Assembly: GCA_018613055.1 (NCBI GenBank)
Contig: JAGGQZ010000004.1
Coordinates: forward strand, 1-64,000
From: Chryseobacterium sp. ISL-80
GTDB lineage: Bacteria; Bacillota; Bacilli; Bacillales; Cytobacillaceae
Length of the DNA: 64,000 nt
Direction of reading: 5' to 3'
The notes below the pieces were generated by a model that was given only the letters and a program-made list of their open reading frames with translations, searched no databases and was not told the origin of the DNA. The first letter of the stretch is position 1; each line of letters opens with the position of its first letter. Of the stretch, positions 52,438 to 61,259 are shown piece by piece. The position numbers and the translations under genes are program-made.

Positions 52438-54255
52438 TTATGAAAGCAATGCTTCCATTTCGTTTAGCTTTTCTTCGAATACCTTCAAGGCTTCCTCGAT
52501 TGGCTGCGAGCTTGTCATATCTACTCCTGCCTTTTTCAGGACTTCGATTGGATAGTCTGAGCTTCCTGATTTCAGGAATTCAATATAGCGCTCGACAGCC
52601 GGCTGTCCTTCATCAAGGATCTGTTTGCTCAGCGCTGTTGCTGCACTGAAACCTGTGGCATACTGATACACATAGTAATTGTAATAGAAATGCGGGATCC
52701 TTGACCACTCCAGTCCGATTTCCTCATCAATAATGATGTCTTCTTCGCCGAAGTACTTTTTGTTGAGCTCATAATAATCCTTTGTCAGAGAATCAGCTGT
52801 CAAAGCTTCGTTATTCTGTGCTTTCTGGTGAATCATATGTTCAAATTCAGCAAACATGGTCTGTCTGAACACAGTTCCCCTGAAACCTTCGAGATAGTGA
52901 TTCAATAGATACAGGCGCTTCTGCTCATCATCGATCGTTTTCAGCATATAGTCATTCAGCAGCGCTTCATTGCATGTGGAAGCCACTTCTGCAACAAAAA
53001 TGGAGTAGTTTCCATATGGATATGGCTGAGTTTTCCTAGTGTAGTAGCTATGGACGGAATGTCCGAACTCATGCGCAAGCGTGAATAAATTATTTACATT
53101 GTCCTGCCAGTTCATCAGGATGTATGGATTTGTGCCATATGCACCTGAAGAATAGGCTCCGCTGCGCTTCCCTTTGTTCTCATACACATCCACCCAGCGA
53201 TTTTCGAACCCTTCTTTTAGGATTTTGTTATATTCATCACCAAGGGGTTCTAATCCTTTTAGAACGTATTCTTTTGCTTCTCCATAAGGAATTTCCATTT
53301 TAACATCCTTGACCAACGGTGTATAAAGATCATACATATGCAGCTTATCAAGACCCAGGACCTTTCTGCGAAGCTTTACATATCTGTGAAGCAGGTGCAG
53401 ATTGTCATTCACCGTATTCACAAGGTTTTCATAGACACTTTCAGGGATATTATTTGCAGCAAGCGCAGCATGCCTCGCAGAATCATATTTACGGATTCTC
53501 GCATTGAAGTTATCCTTCTTGATATTGCCGCTCAAAGTGCTTGAAAAGGTATTTTTGAAGCTGCCATATGTTTTGTAAACAGCTTTGAAAGCATCCTCGC
53601 GCACCCTGCGATCTTCACTTTCTAGGAAACGGATGTAACGGCCATGAGTGATTTCCACATCTTCACCGTTCTCGTCCTTAATCGAAGGGAATTCCAAATC
53701 CGCATTGTTGAGCATACCAAAAGTATTTGATGGCGAGCTCATTACCTCTCCTGCCTGGGCAAGCAAGGCTTCTTCTTCGGCAGACAGGACGTGCGGCCGC
53801 TGAAGATTGATTTCCTCCAATGCATGCTCATAAAGCTTCAGCTCTTCTTTTTCCTGCAAAAAGCCTTTGATCTTTTCTTCTTCAACAGCAAGGATTTCCG
53901 GCACAATATAAGCCAGTGCACTTCCCGCCTGGGAATAGAGATTCTTGATACGGTCATCTAGTCCCTGATAAAAAGAATTCGTCGTATCCTGGTCATAGCG
54001 CATATGTGCATATGTATAAAGTCTGCCAAGACGCTCTAACAGCTTATCCTGCAATTGGAGTGCATCGTAAAGCTGATCAGCACTTTCCCCAAGTTTTCCC
54101 TGATACTCCTGGACAGAAGGAAGTAAGCTCTTCACTTCATTGAATTCTTTTTCCCAGGCATCATCACTCGCGAAAATATCTTCAAGTCTCCACGTATTCT
54201 CGGTGGCAGCCTCATCTCTTGATGGCAATTTTTTAACTGCTGATTCATTAGACAT
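52438..54255 (-). CDS. pepF: Oligoendopeptidase F
   Basis: A zinc metallopeptidase of 605 residues (family M3B) that cuts peptides of about 7 to 17 residues in the cytoplasm. The active site is HEFGHSVHSYY (HExxH), with the third ligand Glu in the following ASTCNEALLND segment. In B. subtilis overproduction blocks sporulation by hydrolysing PhrA-like signals. ATG at 54255 after GGAGGATCC; 48 extra codons in the frame before it are not supported. Neighbours as in B. subtilis (coiA next). Confidence 0.96.
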   Translation of the reverse strand: MSNESAVKKLPSRDEAATENTWRLEDIFASDDAWEKEFNEVKSLLPSVQEYQGKLGESADQLYDALQLQDKLLERLGRLYTYAHMRYDQDTTNSFYQGLDDRIKNLYSQAGSALAYIVPEILAVEEEKIKGFLQEKEELKLYEHALEEINLQRPHVLSAEEEALLAQAGEVMSSPSNTFGMLNNADLEFPSIKDENGEDVEITHGRYIRFLESEDRRVREDAFKAVYKTYGSFKNTFSSTLSGNIKKDNFNARIRKYDSARHAALAANNIPESVYENLVNTVNDNLHLLHRYVKLRRKVLGLDKLHMYDLYTPLVKDVKMEIPYGEAKEYVLKGLEPLGDEYNKILKEGFENRWVDVYENKGKRSGAYSSGAYGTNPYILMNWQDNVNNLFTLAHEFGHSVHSYYTRKTQPYPYGNYSIFVAEVASTCNEALLNDYMLKTIDDEQKRLYLLNHYLEGFRGTVFRQTMFAEFEHMIHQKAQNNEALTADSLTKDYYELNKKYFGEEDIIIDEEIGLEWSRIPHFYYNYYVYQYATGFSAATALSKQILDEGQPAVERYIEFLKSGSSDYPIEVLKKAGVDMTSSQPIEEALKVFEEKLNEMEALLS

Positions 54256-54407
54256 ATGGATCCTCCTAACAAAATTTCGGAATTCGAAAAACTTTTCTAC
54301 TATCATATTATTCGATAATAGCTCCTTATTTCCTTCATAAAAAAAGAAAGGGATGAAAAGTTTTTTCGCTAACTTCCTTATTTTACTCTTGAACTTCATT
54401 TTTCATG

Positions 54408-55610
54408 TTATTGGAATACCGATTGAGCAATTTTATTTTCATACTCAGCAAAAAACTTGGCTTCCGCCTCCAACTGGCGGTCGATTGAAGATGGAATCTC
54501 AATCTCTTTTTGTACTTTTACCATCCCTGAATTAATCTTTTCCAGGTACCCCACCTTTGTTAAAAGAAAAACGTATTCTGCTAAAGCATACCAGGCATCT
54601 CTTTCCCCGGCGGCAGGCAGGACCCTGAGCCTGATATCACCTTTTTTGACCCTTTTGGCAAAAGCATCCTGGATTTGTGGATAATGAATGAATTCCCCTA
54701 TTTTATGTTGACGAAATACATCGAGATAGAGGTATGTTTGCCAGATGAAGGACGGTGTTTCAATATAGGGACTGAAGTGGACAGGCAATCCGAGGACAGG
54801 GGGAAGAGTTAGAAGGCTGAGACGATTGCGGTATAATTCTTTTAGGAAACGATTTTGCCAGGCGCCGGGATTCATCAAATAGCGGGATTTTAGTTTTTGA
54901 TTTTCTGTTTGCCAAATTTTTATGAAAGGTTGGTGTCTTGCTTTTGGATTAAGGAGATCCTCGATTGAAGTTTGACTCAGATTTTTCACTTCTAGAATTG
55001 CGATCGCCTTTCTTGTGGAAATTGGAATACTGCCATGAAGGTTGATGAGCTGGCCTGAGATCGGGCAAAAAGCAGGAAAATTCCAGTCATTGTGGGGTCT
55101 TCGCAAAAAAAGATAGAGGAAATGATTCATGGAAACAACCATATGGGACTTACGTTTGATCAGGTTTTCGGCTGCAATCCATATGGGGATCACATCATGT
55201 TCCAGGTAGGTTTTTGTTCTTTTTTCGAAAATATCTGCATGGATGATTGAACATTGGAATTCAATTGCATATTTTTGACCGTTCCAATCAAATGCAATAT
55301 CCGGTTTTTGTCTCATCTGCTGATCGAACTTTTCAAGCTCCGCATAGATTCCCTGTTTCTTCAGCCAATTATATAGTTTTAGCTTGCCAGAAAGGTGGTA
55401 CTCAGATTCTCGATCATACTCATATTGGCAGCTTCCGCTTGCAGTATGGGAGAAATGCCAGATTTTCTTACTGCCGAGTTTCATGATTACCTCCTCGCCA
55501 CAATCAGGACAATAAAACTTTTCCCGGGATCTGATTTTCTCTAATTCTTTCTTGGCCTTACCGTTCGCGAGTGAAAATACTTCCCCATTACTCTTATTTG
55601 CCACTAGCAT
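54408..55610 (-). CDS. coiA: Competence protein CoiA
   Basis: A protein of 400 residues of the CoiA family, needed in transformation after DNA uptake, at the recombination stage. The N-terminal zinc-finger-like part has CPDCGEEV and KIWHFSH (about 33-57), followed by a PD-(D/E)xK nuclease-like core (KPDIAFDWNGQKYAIEFQCS, with D, ExQ residues). ATG at 55610 after AAAGGAGG. In B. subtilis (YjbF) it lies between mecA and pepF; here cls is inserted between mecA and coiA. Confidence 0.93.
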   Translation of the reverse strand: MLVANKSNGEVFSLANGKAKKELEKIRSREKFYCPDCGEEVIMKLGSKKIWHFSHTASGSCQYEYDRESEYHLSGKLKLYNWLKKQGIYAELEKFDQQMRQKPDIAFDWNGQKYAIEFQCSIIHADIFEKRTKTYLEHDVIPIWIAAENLIKRKSHMVVSMNHFLYLFLRRPHNDWNFPAFCPISGQLINLHGSIPISTRKAIAILEVKNLSQTSIEDLLNPKARHQPFIKIWQTENQKLKSRYLMNPGAWQNRFLKELYRNRLSLLTLPPVLGLPVHFSPYIETPSFIWQTYLYLDVFRQHKIGEFIHYPQIQDAFAKRVKKGDIRLRVLPAAGERDAWYALAEYVFLLTKVGYLEKINSGMVKVQKEIEIPSSIDRQLEAEAKFFAEYENKIAQSVFQ

Positions 55611-55699
55611 ATAATGAACCTCCTTTCTCCTCCTATTATTCTGGAGTACAGGAGTGATCACCTCTTATAATTGAAACAATTAACAAAATGTTCACAGAA

Positions 55700-55727
55700 A
55701 AAACAGCCCGTAACACCTACGGACTGC
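55700..55727 (-). terminator. Terminator after cls
   Basis: CAGCCCGTA...TACGGACTG stem (one G-U) overlapping the cls stop, followed by TTTTTTCTG on the minus strand. Confidence 0.75.
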
Positions 55728-57238
55728 TAAAGCATGGGCGACAGAAGTCTTGATGTTGATTCGAGAAGCCTGTAACCGATATTGCGTTTATTGAAGTCTT
55801 TCAAATCAATTTCGTTTGATTGATGGATATCATTTTGGTACTCTTCCACCAATTTCAATGTGCTGCTTGTTTTATAGAGGAAAGCATTGACCTCGAAGTT
55901 CAGATGGAAACTTCTCATGTCCATATTGGACGTGCCAATGGAAGCAAGCTGGCCGTCAACAATGACGATTTTGCTGTGCATGAACCCTTTTTCGTATTCA
56001 TAAATTTTTACCCCCGCTTCAAGTAGCTCTGGAAAATACGACCTCGAAGCATAGAAAACGATTTTTTTATCCGGCTTTTTTGGGACAAGCAGCCTGACGT
56101 CAAGCCCGCTGAGAGCAGCCACCTTGATTGCACTGAAAATATCTTCGTCCGGGATGAAATACGGAGACGCAATCCAGACTGACTTATCGGCCGACGAAAT
56201 CATCGAGAAAAAGATATTCTTGATCACACTCCACTCGTTGTCTGGGCCGCCGGCAATCATCTGGACCCCTCCATGGGTGTTAACCTCCAGTGCGGGTGAT
56301 AAATATTCTGCTGTCAAAAAGCTGTTATTCGTCATGTAGTACCAATCCTGCAGGAAAATCAGCTGCAGGCTCCTTACTGCTTCTCCTTTTGCCATTAAGT
56401 GAGTGTCACGCCAAAAACCAAAATCCTTATTTCTTCCGAGGTACTCATCACCGATATTCAGCCCTCCGACAAAGCCAACTGTCCCATCAATCACAATGAT
56501 TTTACGGTGGTTCCGGAAATTGAACTTGCTGTTCAGGAACGGCAGGCGGACAGGGCCAAATTCGACCACTTCGACACCCGCGTCAATCAAATCCGCGATA
56601 TACTTTTTTGAAAGCTTCCATGACCCAACCGAATCATACAGGAACCGCACCTTCACTCCTTTTTTGGCTTTTTCGATCAGAACATCCTTGATTTCATGGC
56701 CGATTTCGTCATCGCGCACAATATAATATTCCATATGGATATGGTGGGTTGCCTTTTCCAATTCTTGGAGAATATGACTAAAGGTTTCATCACCATTTGT
56801 CAGCACTTTTGTCGAAGTTGCAAAGGAAATAGGGCTATTCCCGAGCTTCTGGGCAAGATTGAACAAACGACGGTGATCTTCTTCCATTTCAAGCATCCGT
56901 GCTTTGTTCGCACTTTCACTGTCCCCTTCAATTCGTGTAAAAGTTTGTTTATCAAGAAAGTATTTTCGGCGGAACATCTTTTCTTTCCGATGATTGCGGC
57001 CAAATAATAAATAAAATATGAAACCCACAACGGGGAAACCACCGAGAACCACTATCCAGGTTAAAGTCTGGGCAGGATGACGATTCTCAAGGAAGATCAC
57101 AAAACTGATAAAAATCACCGTCAATGTCATGAAAATACTTATGTATCCCAGATAAACAGCATCAAGTTTTTCATAAAACAAATAATAAATGCCTGACAAA
57201 ATGAATAAAAACGTTAAAATCCGAACTGTATTCTTCAT
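55727..57238 (-). CDS. cls: Cardiolipin synthase
   Basis: A membrane enzyme of 503 residues that joins two phosphatidylglycerols to cardiolipin. Two N-terminal membrane helices are followed by two phospholipase D HKD motifs: NHRKIIVIDG (about 235) and MHSKIVIVDG (about 415), each with downstream GGLNIGDEYLG or GTSNMDMRSF. ATG at 57238 after AGGTGG; the longer frame is not supported. The insertion between mecA and coiA differs from the B. subtilis order I recall. Its own terminator follows. Confidence 0.95.
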   Translation of the reverse strand: MKNTVRILTFLFILSGIYYLFYEKLDAVYLGYISIFMTLTVIFISFVIFLENRHPAQTLTWIVVLGGFPVVGFIFYLLFGRNHRKEKMFRRKYFLDKQTFTRIEGDSESANKARMLEMEEDHRRLFNLAQKLGNSPISFATSTKVLTNGDETFSHILQELEKATHHIHMEYYIVRDDEIGHEIKDVLIEKAKKGVKVRFLYDSVGSWKLSKKYIADLIDAGVEVVEFGPVRLPFLNSKFNFRNHRKIIVIDGTVGFVGGLNIGDEYLGRNKDFGFWRDTHLMAKGEAVRSLQLIFLQDWYYMTNNSFLTAEYLSPALEVNTHGGVQMIAGGPDNEWSVIKNIFFSMISSADKSVWIASPYFIPDEDIFSAIKVAALSGLDVRLLVPKKPDKKIVFYASRSYFPELLEAGVKIYEYEKGFMHSKIVIVDGQLASIGTSNMDMRSFHLNFEVNAFLYKTSSTLKLVEEYQNDIHQSNEIDLKDFNKRNIGYRLLESTSRLLSPML

Positions 57239-57422
57239 GGTAACCACCTGTTTTCCCGCTTCTGATTTCCAAACCACTGTATATATACGTTTCTATTTAG
57301 TGATGGGATTCATACAAATTATATCAAAAAAACTGCAAGTACCCTGTACAAAGCCTGCCGGTGAAATCGTATTTTGATTTCAATGGAAGTGTCGCAGAGA
57401 TCTCGCTGCCTGGATTAAAAAA

Positions 57423-57446
57423 GCCGATTTCATTTCTGAAATCGGC
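57423..57446 (-). terminator. Terminator after mecA
   Basis: Perfect 10-bp stem GCCGATTTCA/TGAAATCGGC, followed on the minus strand by TTTTTTAATCC. Confidence 0.9.
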
Positions 57447-57453
57447 CCTGCAA

Positions 57454-58125
57454 TCAGGAAAAATGCTTCCTTATAACATTGAATACATCGTTTTCGATAA
57501 TCTTGTTGCCATATTCATCAAGACGATGAATTGTCACGCTTGATTCCTGCCCATATTCGAGAAGGACACTTAGAATATTATCAATTTCCTCTTCGTCTTC
57601 GAAATCTTGCTCAGGAAATTCAATGTATAAATAATACTTGTCAGAATAACTATACAAGCTTGTTTTAATCTTATCGATCCCCGGCCGTTTTGATAGCGAG
57701 ATGACATCCTCGAAATCCTTAAAATGCAATAAGAATTCAAGATCATCCTCGAACGAATTCTCTTCATCATCAAATCCTTTTGGATTAAATTGATGGTCAA
57801 GCAGCTCTTCGATTCGCTCATCAACTGGCATATCCTTCATTTTATCGTTTGGAAGCGGCAGTTCAAATTTCGGCCCATCCTTCGACAATTGAGCCTTTGT
57901 AACCAATACCTCCAGACCTTTTTCCAGGGCCTGGACCTGGATCCATAATGGACCTTCAACAGTAAACTCTTCTTCTGCATGGACTTCATCCATCATCTCC
58001 CAGAAGAGTTCCTCACTGCGATCGCGGTTATACCAGATTTCTTCCCGGTCAAACCCGCGTTCCTCTATGTCCATATATGAAATGTAGAACTTTACCGTAT
58101 TCTCATTAATGCGCTCGATTTCCAT
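57454..58125 (-). CDS. mecA: ClpC adaptor MecA
   Basis: An adaptor of 223 residues that brings ComK and Spx-related or other targets to ClpCP and helps ClpC assemble. The N-terminal domain (MEIERINENTVKFYISYMD) binds the substrate, an acidic linker follows (DDEENSFEDDLEFLLHFKDFED, in part) and the C-terminal domain ends near NVIRKHFS. ATG at 58125 after AAGGGAGAG; 33 further codons in the frame are not supported. Array 3 lies immediately upstream of this gene. Confidence 0.95.
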   Translation of the reverse strand: MEIERINENTVKFYISYMDIEERGFDREEIWYNRDRSEELFWEMMDEVHAEEEFTVEGPLWIQVQALEKGLEVLVTKAQLSKDGPKFELPLPNDKMKDMPVDERIEELLDHQFNPKGFDDEENSFEDDLEFLLHFKDFEDVISLSKRPGIDKIKTSLYSYSDKYYLYIEFPEQDFEDEEEIDNILSVLLEYGQESSVTIHRLDEYGNKIIENDVFNVIRKHFS

Positions 58126-58496
58126 TCGCTTTCTCTCCCTTCCAGGCAAAGATTTGAAGGGACTAAATACCCCCAAAAGCAGTTGGTCCATATCTTTTAC
58201 CCTTAATAAATGAGTCTGAATCACCTTGTGTTTATTAAAGGAAGGTAAATAGAATAATCTTGTACTTTCATTTTATGTTATAATCAGCCATTTTGGAAAT
58301 AAAATATGCACCCATTTTTACAAAAGGCTTTTTTATTATTGTTTAGAGTCCTGCGTGCAATGCACTGGTTTGATACCAGAGAAATTTCACGCAAACAAAG
58401 GCAACTATAAAATTAAAGTATTCTTTACATTTTAGCAGAAACCTGCCTTGATTTCAATTTGTCTGACTGTCTTTGATATGCGGTATAACATGTATA

Positions 58497-59305
58497 GTGG
58501 TAAACGATGAAATGTTGTCCGAAGTAAGCCTGGATTCGGACAGCTTTCGTGGTAAACGAAGATAAGTTGTCCGAAGTAAGTGCAAGTTCGGACAGCTTTT
58601 GCGGTAAACGAAGATAAGTTGTCCGAAGTTAGCCCAGGTTCGGACAGCTTTTGTAGCAAATGAAGAAAAGCTGTCCGAAGTAAGTGCAAGTTCGGACAGC
58701 TTTCGTGGTAAACGAAGATAAGTTGTCCGAAGTAAGCCTGGGTTCGGACAGCTTTCGTGGTAAACGAAGATAAGTTGTCCGAAGTATGCCTGGGTTCGGA
58801 CAGCTTTCGTGGTAAACGAAGAGAAGTTGTCCGAAGTATGCCCAGGTTCGGACAGCTTTTGTAGCAAATGAAGAAAAGCTGTCCGAAGTATGCCCAGGTT
58901 CGGACAGCTTTTGTAGCAAATGAAGAAAAGCTGTCCGAAGTAAGTGCAAGTTCGGACAGCTTTCGTGGTAAACGAAGAGAAGTTGTCCGAAGTTAGCCTG
59001 GGTTCGGACAGCTTTCGTGGTAAACGAAGAGAAGTTGTCCGAAGTAAGCCTGGGTTCGGACAGCTTTCGTGGTAAACGAAGATAACCTGTCTGAAGTAAG
59101 TGCAAGTTCGGACAGCTTTCGTGGTAAACGAAGATAAGTTGTCCGAAGTAAGCCCAGGTTCGGACAGCTTTTGTGGTAAACGAAGAGAAGTTGTCCGAAG
59201 TTAGCCCAGGTTCGGACAGCTTTTGTGGTAAACAAAGATAAGCTGTCCGAAGTAAGTGCAGGTTCGGTCAGCTCCTGTGGTAAACAAAGAAAAGCTGTCT
59301 AAAGT
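58497..59305. repeat. Tandem array 3: about fifteen 52-bp palindromic units
   Basis: GTCCGAAG-type boxes occur at 58517, 58569, 58621, 58673, 58725, 58777, 58829, 58881, 58933, 58985, 59037, 59089, 59141, 59193, 59245 and 59297, always 52 bases apart without one indel. Each unit has TTCGGACAG and (C/T)TGTCCGAA arms. Two kinds of loop alternate (CGTGGTAAACG and GTAGCAAATG) and three kinds of linker (AAGTGCAAG, AAGCCTGGG, AAGCCCAGG), in mosaic order. In the units with the second loop the arms extend to a perfect 14-bp stem. It lies between spxA and mecA, both on the minus strand. The open frames crossing it result from absence of stops only; there is no start site. Function unknown. Confidence 0.95.
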
Positions 59306-59346
59306 ATTAGTGAAAATAACAAGCTGGACAAAAGCCCAAATCAAAA

Positions 59347-59369
59347 AAAGCTCCCAAAATTGGGAGCTT
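59347..59369 (-). terminator. Terminator after spxA
   Basis: AAAGCTCCCAA/TTGGGAGCTTT stem directly downstream of spxA with a T run on the minus strand. It separates spxA transcription from array 3. Confidence 0.85.
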
Positions 59370-59375
59370 TATAAT

Positions 59376-59771
59376 TTAATTGACTAAGCGCTGTGCTTCG
59401 CGCAATTGGAATGTGCGTACTTTGCGCGGAAGGAAACGTCTGATTTCATCTTCATTATAACCAACCTGCAGGCGCTTTTCGTCGATGATGATCGGGCGGC
59501 GAAGTAATCCTGGGTTTTCTTTGATTACTTCGAACAATTCCTGTAAAGGCATTGTCTCTAAGTTAACATCTAATTTTTGGAATGTCTTCGAACGGGTTGA
59601 AATGATTTCATCAGTTCCATCCTCGGTCATTCGAAGTATTTCCTTTATTTCATCAATTGATAAAGGCTCAGAAAATATGTTTCTTTCAGTGTATGGAATT
59701 TCATGTTCTTCAAGCCATGATTTTGCTTTTCTGCATGAAGTACAACTTGGTGAAGTGTATAAAGTGACCAT
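59376..59771 (-). CDS. spxA: Transcriptional regulator Spx
   Basis: The ArsC-like regulator Spx, 131 residues. It binds the alpha C-terminal domain of RNA polymerase and turns on thiol-stress genes when its CxxC switch is oxidised. The redox pair is in [11 protein letters not shown] (Cys10 and Cys13). The sequence ends in the segment that ClpXP recognises with SpxH. ATG at 59771 after AAGGAGTG. In this window its adaptor spxH (50.8 kb) and mecA lie close by. The upstream gene yjbC is 430 bases away. Confidence 0.97.
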   Translation of the reverse strand: MVTLYTSPSCTSCRKAKSWLEEHEIPYTERNIFSEPLSIDEIKEILRMTEDGTDEIISTRSKTFQKLDVNLETMPLQELFEVIKENPGLLRRPIIIDEKRLQVGYNEDEIRRFLPRKVRTFQLREAQRLVN

Positions 59772-60164
59772 TGGTAATTCACACTCCTTAAGATTTACTT
59801 ATATATTATTTGCTTCAAATGAGCTGTCATTTATTAAATAATAATAAGTTTAATTTTATAATTCATATTGTTTATTATACACCATGAAGAGGATAAAAGG
59901 TATCCTTTTCATAAATTTAACGCGGTGACTATGTAAGAATTTTTGTCCTTCTTTATATATAACGAATGAAATAGAAAAAAGTTTCAATAAAAAAGAATAA
60001 TTTTCATCTCCCTCTGATTTCAATCTATATAAATATTCGTGAAATTCCAGGCGGGTCTGTCCGTCAGTGCACAAAATCATAATTTAATTATATTTACCCG
60101 CATTTGATCTGCTTAAACATTTTTTTATTAATTTTTTTGATTCTCAATTAAAACTATCAAAATG
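59772..60164. other. Long promoter region of spxA
   Basis: About 390 AT-rich bases between spxA and the yjbC terminator with no supported gene. On the minus strand a TATAAT -10 lies at 59879-59874, with only a weak -35. B. subtilis spxA has several promoters and repressor sites here, so the length fits complex control; I cannot place the PerR or YodB sites with confidence. A 74-codon frame (59856-60080) has no ribosome site. Confidence 0.5.
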
Positions 60165-60165
60165 A

Positions 60166-60200
60166 AAACGCAATCAGGTCAAATACACCTGATTGCGTTT
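60166..60200 (-). terminator. Terminator after yjbC
   Basis: Perfect 14-bp stem AAACGCAATCAGGT/ACCTGATTGCGTTT with a 7-base loop; TTCATTTTG follows on the minus strand. Confidence 0.9.
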
Positions 60201-60204
60201 AGGA

Positions 60205-60774
60205 TCAAAGGTCTTCCAGTAAATCATCCCGTCTATCTTCAACCGTCAATACTTCGTCTACCGGCTGGTAGGACTCTCCGTAGAATGTCTTGTCTTTGTA
60301 GGTATGGATCATATTATAGGTCTTCTTCATTGCTTCATACACTATATCTTCAGAAGCTTCGTTTGGCGACCAATATAAAATTTCCATTTCATTGATTTCA
60401 TTTGTTGCCAATGACCTGCGTCTGTATCCAACCGTCCTGGCATGCTCAAACCCTTCCCTTTTGTAAAAGCGAAGACGTTTTTCCGTATCTGTGTCTTCAT
60501 AATTCACCGGCTCCACTTCGAGGATGATCGGCTTCCCTTTATCCTTGAGCTTTTCAATCAGTTTATGTCCAAGCCCCTGGCCACGAGTATCCTTTGAGAC
60601 AAAAAGGTAATCAATGAATACGAAATCGTCGGTTTCAACATACATAAGGACATGTCCTGGTCCCTCGTCCTTATGATAAATTTCCGGACGCTCCTTTAAT
60701 AATGTTTCCATGTGTTCCTTCGATTTCATTTCCTCAATAGGGAAATACTGATTTAATTTTTCATACCAATGCAT
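60205..60774 (-). CDS. yjbC: GNAT acetyltransferase YjbC
   Basis: A GNAT-like protein of 189 residues, next to spxA as in B. subtilis. The acetyl-CoA loop is VSKDTRGQGLGHKLIEKL (about 59-76), with later LRFYKREGFEHA. The acceptor is unknown. In B. subtilis yjbC is transcribed under stress sigma factors and reads into spxA. ATG after AAGGAGATAAGC. Here a strong terminator follows, so read-through into spxA would be limited. Confidence 0.93.
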   Translation of the reverse strand: MHWYEKLNQYFPIEEMKSKEHMETLLKERPEIYHKDEGPGHVLMYVETDDFVFIDYLFVSKDTRGQGLGHKLIEKLKDKGKPIILEVEPVNYEDTDTEKRLRFYKREGFEHARTVGYRRRSLATNEINEMEILYWSPNEASEDIVYEAMKKTYNMIHTYKDKTFYGESYQPVDEVLTVEDRRDDLLEDL

Positions 60775-60975
60775 TGCTTATCTCCTTTTCATTTTTATTC
60801 CATCCCGATAAGCACCCAGCTTTTCTTATATACTCATGATCACAATGCTCGTATTATTTTTTCTTTATAAAGTTCTTTTAATACGCTTACAATTCTTTTA
60901 AAATAAAGATGTACGGATCATGCATTTATATTTACCACAATCATGAAATTGTGAAAAAAAAGGTGGAGGTTTATC

Positions 60976-61161
60976 ATGGGCGGTTACATAATGGATTTAA
61001 CTATCGTTGCTTTGCTGATCGTGGGAATTACCGCAACAATTGGTGTCATTACGAATGGAGTCGGCACCAGATTCTTTAGTGGGAATAAAAGAAATGAATT
61101 CGTCAATCAATCAACCAGGTTGCAAAACGGCTGGAAAAATGTTGGCGGCAGCAAGAAGTAA
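60976..61161 (+). CDS. Small single-helix membrane protein
   Basis: A hypothetical protein of 61 residues with one hydrophobic helix (about 6-28) and a polar basic tail (RLQNGWKNVGGSKK). No family name is known to me. It has a strong ribosome site (GGTGGAGG about 6 bases before the ATG) and a terminator directly after, so it is probably real. It lies alone between yjbC and the DUF4015 gene. Confidence 0.72.
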   Translation: MGGYIMDLTIVALLIVGITATIGVITNGVGTRFFSGNKRNEFVNQSTRLQNGWKNVGGSKK

Positions 61162-61214
61162 TCCACATCATCTAATATTATAACTTATTATAATGGCGAT
61201 TATCTAATAATATG

Positions 61215-61253
61215 AAAAGCCTGGACGGATTCATCAATCCGTTCAGGCTTTTT
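61215..61253. terminator. Bidirectional terminator
   Basis: AAAAGCCTGGACGGATT...AATCCGTTCAGGCTTTT hairpin between the small membrane gene and the DUF4015 gene, which converge. Confidence 0.85.
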
Positions 61254-61259
61254 GTTTGC

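Noticed and set aside
58432-59235. Long minus-strand open frames (up to 158 codons) across array 3
   Set aside because: They repeat every three units because 52 is not a multiple of 3 and the repeat lacks stops. There is no ribosome site and the same DNA is open in several frames.
59856-60080. 74-codon frame upstream of spxA
   Set aside because: No ribosome site, AT-rich and no family likeness; it lies in the expected promoter region.
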